DNA of 61,295 bases from Paraphysomonas bandaiensis (Eukaryota > Chrysophyceae): contig CBFFRP010000262.1 in the NCBI GenBank assembly GCA_965644295.1, positions 1 through 61,295 on the forward strand, read 5' to 3'. A program made the position numbers and the translations under genes. Positions 23,878-33,604 of the stretch are shown piece by piece (the first letter of the stretch is position 1; every line of letters begins with the position of its first letter). The notes under the pieces are model-generated. The model was not told the DNA's origin. It searched no databases and was given only the letters and a program-made list of their open reading frames with translations.

Positions 23878-25430
23878 TTGCCAGTCGACCGATTAATCTA
23901 CTGCACTATGTCTTGCGATTTGAAGATTCTACTCACTGGTTTGAATTGAGAGATTGAGAGGGAGTGTTGAGTTTTGCTTGCGTAACAATCAGATGTTGCC
24001 TCTTTTGCACCATCACACTCCCTCTCGACTCCCTGTTGCTGGACACACCGGATGACCCTCATATCCCACCCCTGTCCAGCTATACACTCTCTTGCATGTG
24101 CTCTCTACCGTTGGCTAAGACAGCAAAAGAGTCGATTTCGACGCTTCTTCACAGTAGGCCATAACCTTTTGCAAGACCTTCATCCACATACCTCCGAGCC
24201 ACTTGGAACAATGCCTAAAGGAAGGCCACCAGATCGCCAATCTCAGAAGGGCATATTACTGTTTCCCCTAACTGCCATAAGGCTAATAAGTCAGTCCCCG
24301 TGAGGTACATAAGGCTATCTATCATATAGCGAGTGGAGTCTCATCCCAAGAGGAGACCTCCAGATCACACGCGCCGGTGAGTCCCAGGACACACGATCAT
24401 GGCGAGCCTCATAACACACACTAAGAACGGAAGTGGTTGCACCTTGGTGCTTGCGGCGACGCACAAGCAGCTTCTGTAGCGTTAAATAGTAGGATAAAAG
24501 AGTTTGTATTGATTAGTTACGGGTAGTAGTCTAACTAGTATGACTAGCATTCTTCTAGCCACTAATTGGTGCAGGCTTTCAACGCCTATTGCTAAATAAT
24601 CAGACATTCAATATATATATTTGCCAGTCGACCGATTAATCTACTGCACTATGTCTTGCGATTTGAAGATTCTACTCACTGGTTTGAATTGAGAGATTGA
24701 GAGGGAGTGTTGAGTTTTGCTTGCGTAACAATCAGATGTTGCCTCTTTTGCACCATCACACTCCCTCTCGACTCCCTGTTGCTGGACACACCGGATGACC
24801 CTCATATCCCACCCCTGTCCAGCTATACACTCTCTTGCATGTGCTCTCTACCGTTGGCTAAGACAGCAAAAGAGTCGATTTCGACGCTTCTTCACAGTAG
24901 GCCATAACCTTTTGCAAGACCTTCATCCACATACCTCCGAGCCGCTTGGCACAATGCCTAAAGGAAGGCCACCAGATCGCCAATATAAGCAGGGTATAGT
25001 ACATAGTACTGTGTTCCCCTGGTTGCCGTGAGGTACATAAGGCAGTCCCCGATGCAAATTGCACACAATGTATGTGTAGTCTTAATTGTTCCAGTGTTGT
25101 AGTAGTAGACTTAGATCACTGCTTTCACTTGTCATGCTGTACGTTGCACAACGTGTCCCCTACATACACATCTATCATATAGCGCCGGTGAGTCCTAGGA
25201 CACACGACAATGGCGAAACTCGCAATCAACATCAAGAACGGAAGTGGTCGCACCTTGGTTCTTGCGGCGACGCACAAGCAGCTTCTGTAGCGTTAAATAG
25301 TAGGATAATGGAATTTGTGCTGATTAGTTATGGGTAGAGGTCTAACTAGTATGTCTAGCATTCAACTAGCCACTATATTGGCACAGGTTTTTAACGCCTA
25401 TTGCTAAATAAAAAGACCTTCAATATATCA
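23878..25430. repeat. Tandem direct duplication of a ~750-bp repeat
   Basis: 23878-24241 and 24621-24984 are 364-bp direct copies offset by 743 bp; I count only two substitutions, near the 3' end (about 24205 and 24212). The downstream parts, 24242-24620 and 24985-25430, are more diverged but share ordered blocks. Each unit ends in an R3 tail (GCACCTTGGTGC, CGCCTATTGCTAAATAA). A perfect 12-bp inverted repeat (GAGAGGGAGTGT 23956-23967 / ACACTCCCTCTC 24015-24026) is inside. The 66-codon open frames occur in both copies only because the DNA is duplicated. Confidence 0.92.
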
Positions 25431-25913
25431 ATTAATTGGTGATAGACATCCAACAATAATAATTGCAATGATTAATCAAGCATCCAATTATTGGCAACAT
25501 TTACCAATAATAAGAATTGAAATTATCACTCTTAAAACCAATTAATTGTAACGCAAGCATGGTTTGTGAGCAAGGCAATATATATCCTTATTTTATTTTA
25601 GTATGCGTTATCCCATTGCGTAGTCTAATAGTCTCTATAATAAATAATAGAAATATAGTGTATGATATACATGAATAATGCCTATGACCTGCGTTGTTGT
25701 TTCCATCAAATAACTATGCCGGTATCTACAACCTGTTAGGGCTTGGTTCATCAGTATTTGCCGGCGGCAGGGCTAATGCGACAACAGTTTTCTTAACTGA
25801 TGTCGGAGTTCATTGTCATAGCACCACCAAACTCAATGTCAGCGTAGTTACGTTCCGAATACAACCATACACACAAAATGTTATTTCAATATCCATACAC
25901 TAGATTAGTCTCT
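25431..25913. other. AT-rich intergenic stretch
   Basis: About 25425-25550 holds CAATTAATTGG-type inverted blocks resembling the subterminal parts of the hAT elements. No gene is recognised before the PRPP synthetase stop codon. Confidence 0.4.
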
Positions 25914-27093
25914 TTACTCGCTCTCGTATACGTCGTCGTCCTCACCTTTCCGCGATGCGAGACTGGCGGAGTACTCAGTCTCTATTAGCTCTGCAAGCTG
26001 GGATGCCACGGAAACCTGCACAATTTTTTCGCATGCATTTGGCGGAAGCGGAAGAGAGTCTGTGACTATCACCTTCTCCACTGGAGACAGCCCAATCAGC
26101 TCCATTGACTTCTCTGTGAAATGACCTAAAGTGTACACTCAGGAACTGCAAGTATACTATTTATCATCATCTACCATGTGAAGCACATATGTACACTTTC
26201 TTAGCTCCCTCCATTGCAAGTCTGTGACATACGCTCGACAGAGTTCCAGTGTCTACAACATCATCTACTACGATTACATCTGAACCCGCAACATTTCCCA
26301 GGAGACGGGTCACATTGCGAGGCGTCTTCACATTAGCATCATCGCTTCGGCGGAAAAAGGCCGCGATGCTTACTTCTTTTACACCTGGGGCACTTTGAAG
26401 CCCAATTTGATACTTTCTTGCCTTTTTTATGAAATCAGGGCTGGTCGCTACTATCGAGACTTTCTCGCTAAGTTCAACGTGTTCATGGATATACTGAATG
26501 GTTAAATCACTCGAAGAAACAGTTTCCACCGGGATAGTAGTATCAAAAAAACATGTCTCCTGTCCTTGTCCAGGGCGGTGCAAATCTACAGCTATAACTC
26601 TATCTACTCCCATGACGTTCATCATCTTGGAAAAATCTCCGGCAGCGGACCAGAGAAAACGGGACTGATTAGTTGTAGATATCGGCTCCCCACGACGATG
26701 GTACTTATACCCGAAATACGGGACTACAGCAGTAACGCGCATTGCACCACATCTCTTTGCACACGATATCATAAGTAGTAGTTCCATCATGTTGTCGTTG
26801 ACAGGAGCTGCACAGGGTTGGACTATGAACACATCTTTCCCTCTCAGCGACTCCATTGCTCTAAAAGACACCTCTCCATCAGAGAACCTTTTTAGCTTCA
26901 TCTTGGCTAGATTAATCCCCAACTCATCGGCTATACTACTGGCTAACTTCTTGTTCCCTGTGCCCGCTATGAGCACGACATCGTCTCTTATGTCGGGTGT
27001 CTTTGGAGCCATTGAAGTCTGCATCGACTGAGAGGTCAGTAATGCTGTGGCAGCAGCAGCCCTTGCAACAGAGAAGCAGCGGTTGGAAAACAT
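25914..27093 (-). CDS. PRPS: Ribose-phosphate pyrophosphokinase (PRPP synthetase), two exons
   Basis: A 376-residue protein from exons 26175-27093 and 25914-26125, with a 49-nt intron. It makes PRPP from ribose-5-phosphate and ATP, feeding nucleotide, His and Trp synthesis. DGEVSFR and VVPYFGYKYHRRGEPIS match the ATP-binding region. VDRVIAVDLHRPGQGQ fits the divalent cation region, and DVIVVDDVVDTG is the PRPP-binding loop. The usual K-x-R-x-PISAK-like stretch is replaced by GEPISTTNQSRFLWSAAGDF, so it belongs to a divergent branch. The first ~28 residues are Arg/Ala/Ser-rich without acids (MFSNRCFSVARAAAATALL), which suggests a mitochondrial or plastid transit peptide. The C-terminus is acidic. 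Confidence 0.92.
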
Positions 27094-27417
27094 GTTTTAT
27101 CTCCGCGTGCCTTGCACCCTCTTGTCACCACTGCTGTCTCCTCTCTGGCACATACATATATATGCACAGCAGCACCCAGACAGAGCTGTCCGTCCATGCA
27201 TTAGACTGGTATACAGTACTGGTATACCATGGTATACGGTACTGGTATACAGCAGCTGCGTAATGAGCAAAAGGCTGATATACACAGCATACCCCCCCGT
27301 ATACCGGTATACGTGCATATAAGCTGCATGCCCTCTCAGCTCAGTGACTCCTTATGAAACTGTTCAGTCAAACGACATCCATAGGCTATCATAACTGACG
27401 GTCTCATTTGTGGAAGA
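27094..27417. promoter_or_regulatory. Divergent promoter with GTATAC palindrome cluster
   Basis: The 324-bp gap between the PRPP synthetase and ankyrin gene starts contains six GTATAC palindromes, at 27209, 27222, 27232, 27245, 27299 and 27307, several within GGTATACC or CTGGTATACAG contexts. Being perfect palindromes they can act on both strands, as expected for a shared promoter element. Confidence 0.6.
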
Positions 27418-28686
27418 ATGTTATTTGCACCTGTTCTGACGAAGAAACTTGAAATCAACAAATCAATCGATTCACAAATTGCTGAGTTCAGTGATCTGAG
27501 GGCCAGTGATCCTGTGCGGTCGAAAGAGCTCTTCCAGATAGGCGAGCAGCTCGTAACTCTTGCTACTAATGGGGAGTTTCGAAAATTAAGAAGTATTATT
27601 GATAGCAGTGAAGCGGTGTGTGTGTGTCGAGTAAATATATTCTTTTAATTGTATAGCAGGGAGACATCTTGCCATACTTCACTTCTAAGATGTTTTTGGA
27701 GTCATTAGTTGGAGGGCATCTTATGATTGTATGTATAAATATCAATGTCTTCTATTATGAGGTAATTGTAAGTGTTAGGCGTCGTACATTATCGACAACG
27801 GTTACCCATTCAATAGCCCCTGTGTGCCTTGTGCTTTGCACGCTGCTTTAGATCGTGTTGATGATGAAAGGGGAGTTTCTATTGTGGAGTTTTTGACAGC
27901 AAAAAATATGGACGTCAACACACAGGTAGTGAATATTGATTTATTGTTTATTTTTAATTTTTTCTTGTAGTTACCTGGGTCTTGGTTGACAGCCTTACAT
28001 ATTGCCGTCAGGTTTCTTATCAATCACCACTTTACTCCCTTTGCAGTGACTAAAGTATACTTATAGGAGGCAATTATTGAGCACAGCAGATGCACTTCTT
28101 CGAGCAGGAGCAGATGTCAACGCAGTAGCTAAGGTTTGTTTTTCGTGGTTGTATCCAGTATTTGAAGTAAATGCAGGGTGATATCTTACCTCTGAATTCT
28201 GCGGAAGACTTGGCATCTTCCGAGGCCAGGGATGAAATGATCGCACTTCTTAAGTCCAAGTAATATGCTTTTGGAGCTCCAATTATATTATGCTAACTTG
28301 GTTTGGATTGCAGTGGGGCGAGGAACACCTGGAGGAGGAACACGGATTCCGTTACTACAACAACAGGTGTAAAAAAGATGGAAACCAAGTTTGTTACTTT
28401 TAGCGGAGGAGGGGCGACACTTGCCGGAGGTTCTACAACACCACAATCTTCTGGTCTTGTCTCAATGTCGGGGCAACACAAGGCGCCAGTAGCGCAAGCA
28501 GTTGAGTCTGCTAAGCCAACCTACGTCAAATTCCGTGGAGGGGGGCCTCCACCCACAATGCGATGCGAGTCGTCCACTCTCGCTATCAGTGGCTCAACAG
28601 GTAGTACTCACAGCACAAGCAGCAAAGTAGATCAGAAAACATACGAACGTAGCAGCGACGGGGGATTGATGTTTTCAACATCGTGA
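27418..28686 (+). CDS. Ankyrin-repeat protein, seven exons
   Basis: A 325-residue protein from exons 27418-27615, 27660-27728, 27779-27925, 27971-28011, 28067-28133, 28177-28259 and 28314-28686. Introns are 43-55 nt and phases are kept throughout. Ankyrin-like units can be read across exons: GGHLMIASYIIDNGYPFNSP, CALHAALDRVDDERGVSIVE, TALHIAVRRQ and LLRAGADVNAVAKGD. The last 125 residues are Gly/Ser/Thr-rich with two related TKFVTFSGGGAT / TYVKFRGGGPPP blocks, a short internal repeat I cannot assign. It is probably a cytosolic adaptor. It is head to head with PRPP synthetase, and its last exon overlaps a putative antisense gene by 55 bp. Confidence 0.82.
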
Positions 28687-29172
28687 AAAAGTTTCGGGTC
28701 AATTTTTACATCATCTCTAGGAAAGTAGACGGAAGAAATATCGCGCACGATACCGTTCTCAGTCAATATCTGTGGCGAAGTGTATTTTTTGGAATTATAG
28801 GATAATGTATAATATCTTACATATGTGGTCATTACAGTCGGAAAGTACAACATACACTCCTTCATTGGTCGTAGACTGCACTGCTTGCATTTTTGCCACT
28901 GTGAATTTGTTGGCTGATCCCACTTCGAAAAATTCACGATTAACCTAGCTATGTTAAGTACTGTGTCATTCATTAATATATTTTTACCACGGTTATTATC
29001 GGTCCGTGATATGATGGAGTTTAGATCTAGAATAAGAATCTGGTTCCATAAACGAGAGAAACAGTGACAAAAAACATTTTAATGACCATGGCAGCAGTAC
29101 CCAGGGTACGATATAAATACTATAATACAAAATGCAGATCAGCCACGCGAAACATTTGTCCTTGGAAAACAT
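28632..29172 (-). CDS. Putative small secreted protein, three exons, tail-to-tail overlap with ankyrin gene
   Basis: A reconstruction of 131 residues from exons 29121-29172, 28821-29026 and 28632-28769. The introns are 94 and 51 nt, both GT-AG with matching phase; the second has a strong GTAAGA donor. The N-terminus MFSKDKCFAWLICILYY looks like a signal peptide or anchor. The middle has a cysteine group (KCKQCSLRPMKEC), followed by a charged C-terminus. No family is recognised. The stop lies inside the final exon of the convergent ankyrin gene. Without transcripts this could still be chance. Confidence 0.4.
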
Positions 29173-29250
29173 GATTTCCACGCTATATAGCTTCTCTATT
29201 TATTTAGCCCAAGAAAACATTGTATTAACAGCTGAATGCATCTAGTCCAT

Positions 29251-29946
29251 TTAGTGGTACTTGACTCCACCCATAAAATCTTTGGCTTCTGGTACTGTGC
29301 CGTTGAATTCTGCACCGGAGAAATCGAATCCCGGATGCTACACGAGCGTTAGTAGGATAGACACGCATTTCACGAAAAAATACTATACCTCGTATTGGAA
29401 CCGCTCCAAGAGCATTTTCTTCCTCTCTTCTTCCTTCGTAAAGTCATCAATCTGTTGTCCGCCCCGTCCTTTAAGAGCGCACGTCCATGTCTCAGCCTTA
29501 CACATTTTCTGAAGATTGATATTGAGTTCACCGTCAGCAATCATCCAGTACGACTCATCAGCTTTTACAATGCCACCAGTCTCCTCCTAAACACAGAAAT
29601 CAGAAATAGCCTCGCTTAAATATACTAATATTACGTCTATGAAAGGAGGAAGGCCCTTGAGTCCAACCTTTACACGATGCGGAGTAATGACAATATCAAA
29701 ATCGCTCTTTTTGACATGTTCAGGTGGCACGATATATATATTCACTTCATCCAAGGACTGCTCCCACTCATATATTAATCTTCCCTCATGCTCAAACCTG
29801 TACCTATTATCTTTTCCTTTAGCTGTCATTTTCTGTGGAGGTGGGGGGGGCTGACTAGCGGCTGCTGGACTGCTACTGCTAGATGACTCCTCATCGAAGG
29901 CATCGTCCTCAATTATTTTATCAAATCGACTATAGTCCACCATCAC
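29251..29946 (-). CDS. NudC/CS-domain protein, NUDCD2-like, three exons
   Basis: A 198-residue protein from exons 29635-29946, 29389-29586 and 29251-29337, with introns of 48 and 51 nt. A Ser/Pro-rich N-terminus with five consecutive prolines precedes a CS (p23-like) domain. That domain runs from YEWEQSLDEVNIYIVPPEHV to RVKVGLKGLPPFID, SYWMIADGELNINLQK and WTCALKGR. The C-terminal block HPGFDFSGAEFNG closely matches the end of NUDCD2. CS-domain NudC proteins act as Hsp90 co-chaperones linked to dynein/LIS1. It is head to head with the AGC kinase gene. Confidence 0.88.
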
Positions 29947-30318
29947 CGCAAAGAAATAGAGTTATGATTCACCACACGAAAGCAACGACAACAACAGGAG
30001 CAGTCTAATGGACCTTATTCGGGTATGGATGCATGTATACATGGGCATCATAACATCTAGACACATTCGAAGAAACAGGCAGGCTATACCGTATACCATA
30101 GTATACCCTGGTATACCGTACCATGTACTACAGCATAGCAGTAGAATTCTATGTGCATATTGTGTCTAGTCGGTATACCGCCGTATAGAACAGGAATACC
30201 CGTAAACACAGCCAGCTCTACTCTCGCTTGTTTCATATGGTCACATCCAGCTGCATGAAAGCCAGAGCGCTGAAGCGATGAGCCCGCTGACAGAATTCTT
30301 TCCTTAGGCATTTGAACG
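29947..30318. promoter_or_regulatory. Divergent promoter with GTATAC palindromes
   Basis: The 372-bp gap between the NUDCD2-like and AGC kinase starts has GTATAC at 30091, 30101, 30111 and 30173, with ACCGTACC alongside. Its composition and spacing (10 bp between the first three) resemble the cluster at 27209-27312. Confidence 0.6.
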
Positions 30319-31785
30319 ATGTCAGTTTCTTGTAAGATGTGCGAGAAAATAATCGTGGAGGCGGGTGCGGTGGATGTATGTGTCAAGTCTAGACGGAAAG
30401 CACACAGTGAGTTGTTTTCGATGAGGAGAAACGGACCGAAGCGTCATCTAGTTCGTCGAATGTCATCAGTTAGAGATATTTCTCACAGAAACAAGTGCGA
30501 GTTTGATTACATCGTTCATAATAATATTCCTGCTGTATCAGTGTTAAGGAATCAGAGTGCTTGTGGAATATGCTCACTAGATTTAAGGTAAATGGGGATC
30601 ATTGTTATCATATTAGCAATTTCTAATATCTTTTAATGCAGAATTTATACTCATGAAACAGCAATTAAGTCTTCTTTAATTCTGTTACAAAGCGGCGAAA
30701 TCGCTTGCCAGCAATCTGTTCGTGGGAATATTTCTGTGAGCGATGCATCTGCGACTTTCATCGATTCGACTTACTGTTATGAAGACCTCAGTAGTATTTG
30801 CACTATTGGTACAGGTACATTTGGTCGAGTGAAGCTTGTGCAACATACTCCTACTGGGGAAGTCTTCGCTCTGAAAATAATGTCCAAGGCGAATATTGTT
30901 GCGTTTAAGCAGCACAGGAACGTTATAACTGAAAAGCAATTTTTATTGGAGTGCTCGAAGCACCCATTTTTTATTCGTCTATTCGGCACTTACAATCTTC
31001 AAAATCAGCTCTGTATGCTCATGGAGTATGTGCAAGGTGGCGAGCTTCTGACACATATGTATGATCGCAGTGATACTGTACCGCGATCTCCTCTGGGTGG
31101 GTTTCATTTGGATAGTGTTCGGTTTTATTCGGCCAACATTGTTCTTGCATTAGAATATCTTCATAGCAGGAACATTGCTTACCGAGATCTGAAACCTGAA
31201 AATGTTGTTATAGATAGGCAGGGATACCTCAAACTTATCGATTTCGGGTTCGCCAAGCGTATTCCGTCCTCTTCTGCAAGTAAGACGTACACCGTGTGTG
31301 GAACCCCAGACTATCTTGCCCCTGAGGTTGTATTATCTAAAGGATATGATAAAGCTGCCGACCTATGGGCCCTGGGGTGTCTCATGTTTGAACTTAATGT
31401 GGGAGACACACCGTTTAGTGACGAATTCATTACACAAATTTATCAGAAAATATCTGCATCAGAAAAACATTTATCTTTCCCGGAAGGTATGGACGGGAAT
31501 TTATGCAGTATTATAAAAGCGTTCCTACAGCCGGATTCTGCTCTGCGGTTGGGAAACATGAAGGGAGGATTTTTAGACATAATGAAGCATGGGTTCTTTT
31601 GTCAACTTGAGTGGGATGCTCTGAGAGATCGTACACACACTCCTGACTATGTTCCTGTTTTGAATAGTGAGACCGATACTTCTAACTTTTTTAATTTTGA
31701 CGACGTTACGCAAGCTGGAGATGGAATTATAGAAGATATCGATGAAGAGTATAGCGGAAATCAGAATTATTTTGAAGCATTTTAG
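30319..31785 (+). CDS. AGC-family Ser/Thr protein kinase (PKA/PKG-like), two exons
   Basis: A 470-residue protein from exons 30319-30587 and 30642-31785, with a 54-nt intron. The kinase core runs from about residue 138: Gly loop GTGTFGRV (146-153), ALK with Lys168, YRDLKPEN (270-277), DFG (290-292) and activation segment TVCGTPDYLAPE with Thr307 as the PDK1-type site. It ends in NYFEAF, which fits the PKA-type hydrophobic motif FxxF at the extreme C-terminus. The N-terminal ~130 residues have no cyclic-nucleotide domain. They carry scattered cysteines (CKMC, CGIC) and a basic RRKAHSELFSMRR stretch, possibly a regulatory or zinc-binding extension. The catalytic residues look intact. Confidence 0.92.
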
Positions 31786-32606
31786 TACCTTGCGTAATGT
31801 GTTACATTATAAGAGAAACTTATAGAATTACCCTTTACTATCTGCGATTTATTACCGAGGGATAGATGTGTTGCAACCGCTCTCTTAGAAAGTTCCTTTT
31901 CGGAGACTCAGTTTTAATCATAAAACAACTACTATTATATCTGCTGTATAGTATCCATCTAAATAGCACATTATGTCTTTCCACTTTCCAGTATGAATAG
32001 TAGCAGCTAGCAGCATTCCATTCTTATATTATACAACATATTTTGCAGATGGTATTTTAGATTCTAACTCTGCTAAGTACATACTACACGTACGAATAGT
32101 GCAAGAAAGTTGTTTACTGTTACAGTTCCAAAAGATTTCATTTGGTCAGCCATTAAAAATTAAAAGTGAACGAATAGGAGGTCTAATTACCTACATTCTA
32201 CATACCTATCTGCTACCTTAGTGATGGGGGCCTGCCTATGCTACTATATATCTCTTTTTCTCTAACTTTGATCTATGCTGCATTGGTTTCAGTTTATCTG
32301 CTCTGTGGTCTTAGGTTATCAGGCCCTGGAATACACTAGGTTGCTAGGTTGAATCATTTACTACTTCGACTAAGTATTCAGACCAAAAATAGTGTGACGA
32401 GGTCATTACACCAATATGAATAGGTGGAATAGTATATTCAATGCTTTATAGCAACTTGTACTATACTTGGCAAATACTATTTGCATTTACAATGCTTAGT
32501 AAAACCTGAATACCGTGCTGCAACTAACTCATTTAAATTTAAACTTGTTTATCATTTAGTGTTTATCATTTAGTGGGTTAAAAATAAAAGCACTTACTAC
32601 ATATAC
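31786..32606. other. Intergenic region between convergent genes
   Basis: No gene recognised. A GGCCCTGG block near 32320 recalls the R2 repeat end. The rest is AT-rich. Confidence 0.4.
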
Positions 32607-33053
32607 CTAGAGATGACAAGTGGAATATTCCACGTAATTCTCCAAGCATTGGTTATAAAATGCGACAGTTCCAATAAGAATACAAATTAACAAAACCAGA
32701 TCAAACCCCAATGCGTATGAAAATTGATCGTTATAGTGTCCTACCGCCAGAGCAATCCATAAAATTGAAATAACACTGATTGCGCTTGTCAGAAGGCCAA
32801 TACCATGAAGAGCAGGCTTTAGTGAAGCATATATCCAGAAGCAGCCTAATACGCCGAACAGCACCCATCTGTGTAAGATAAGGATGGCAAGGTTTTTGTC
32901 TGTAACTGTCACGCCATAGCAATCATAGGACGGTGCACACATGTACTGAATAAGGTTACGCAACGGAATAACGTTAGCGATCCCTACAATTACAAGCACT
33001 GTCGACGATATCGAGTCCCACGTGTCGCACGATACTCCCATATCTCCCATCAC
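32607..33053 (-). CDS. Small four-helix membrane protein
   Basis: A single-exon 148-residue protein with four hydrophobic segments at about residues 15-33, 55-77, 84-105 and 113-135. The segment HRWVLFGVLGCFWIYASL spans the second helix. Short polar loops separate them (YMCAPSYDCYG; VGHYNDQFSYALGFD). I do not recognise the family. It is probably in an internal or plasma membrane. The start is at MMGDMGVSCD, and Met5 would also be possible. It is head to head with the proline-rich gene. Confidence 0.65.
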   Translation of the reverse strand: MMGDMGVSCDTWDSISSTVLVIVGIANVIPLRNLIQYMCAPSYDCYGVTVTDKNLAILILHRWVLFGVLGCFWIYASLKPALHGIGLLTSAISVISILWIALAVGHYNDQFSYALGFDLVLLICILIGTVAFYNQCLENYVEYSTCHL

Positions 33054-33604
33054 TATAGGACAACTCGGTCTAGCCTGCTTTCAATCACGTTTTATATCTA
33101 GATATCAACACGAAGCGGTTCAGGATGCAGAGGCGGCGTAATATTCCCTCTAGAATATCTAGAGCTTCCTGCCTGAGCCTGCCTGTCATGGAGCACAGCG
33201 CTCTCATCTCAGCGTATCTGTCCACTATACAGGAGTATACCGCTGTATAGTGGGAACATCTAAACGTATCCACTGCTGTATAGAGTGATGTGCGGTACGG
33301 TCGAACCGGTCGTAGGATATTATACAGCATCATGACATCCCGCATCACCTCTAGAGCTCCTGTATACACTGTACCTGCTGTGTAGTAGATACTCTGTGCA
33401 TACAGCAGGAGTACTTGCATCACATACTGTACTCACTAGCGCAGTAAGTATCCTTGCCCTGTCAATAACCATAACAGCGTAGCGGCAGCAAGGACTGAAG
33501 TAAATATCCAGGTATCGATTGTATGAAGCACTCTTTGCCGCAGCTGTGACTCGCCCCTACATCTGTATCGTATCGTTAGCACTTATCTTCTATCGAGCTG
33601 AGCC
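33054..33604. promoter_or_regulatory. Shared divergent promoter region with CTGTATA-type repeats
   Basis: 551 bp between outward-facing starts. 33225-33420 is dense in related short words: GGAGTATACCGCTGTATAG, CTGCTGTATAG, CCTGTATACACTGTACCTG. An open frame across it (33085-33423, minus) is made of these words and is not annotated as a gene. Confidence 0.5.

Noticed and set aside
23964-24907. Identical 66-codon frames, apparently conserved
   Set aside because: They are identical because the DNA was recently duplicated; identity is not evidence of selection.
30319-30587. Zinc finger in the N-terminus of the AGC kinase
   Set aside because: Two CxxC-type pairs exist, but they are far apart and no known finger spacing is met.
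33085-33423. 112-codon minus-strand frame in the divergent promoter
   Set aside because: Built of repeated CTGTATA-type words and Tyr/Thr-rich; better explained as promoter sequence.
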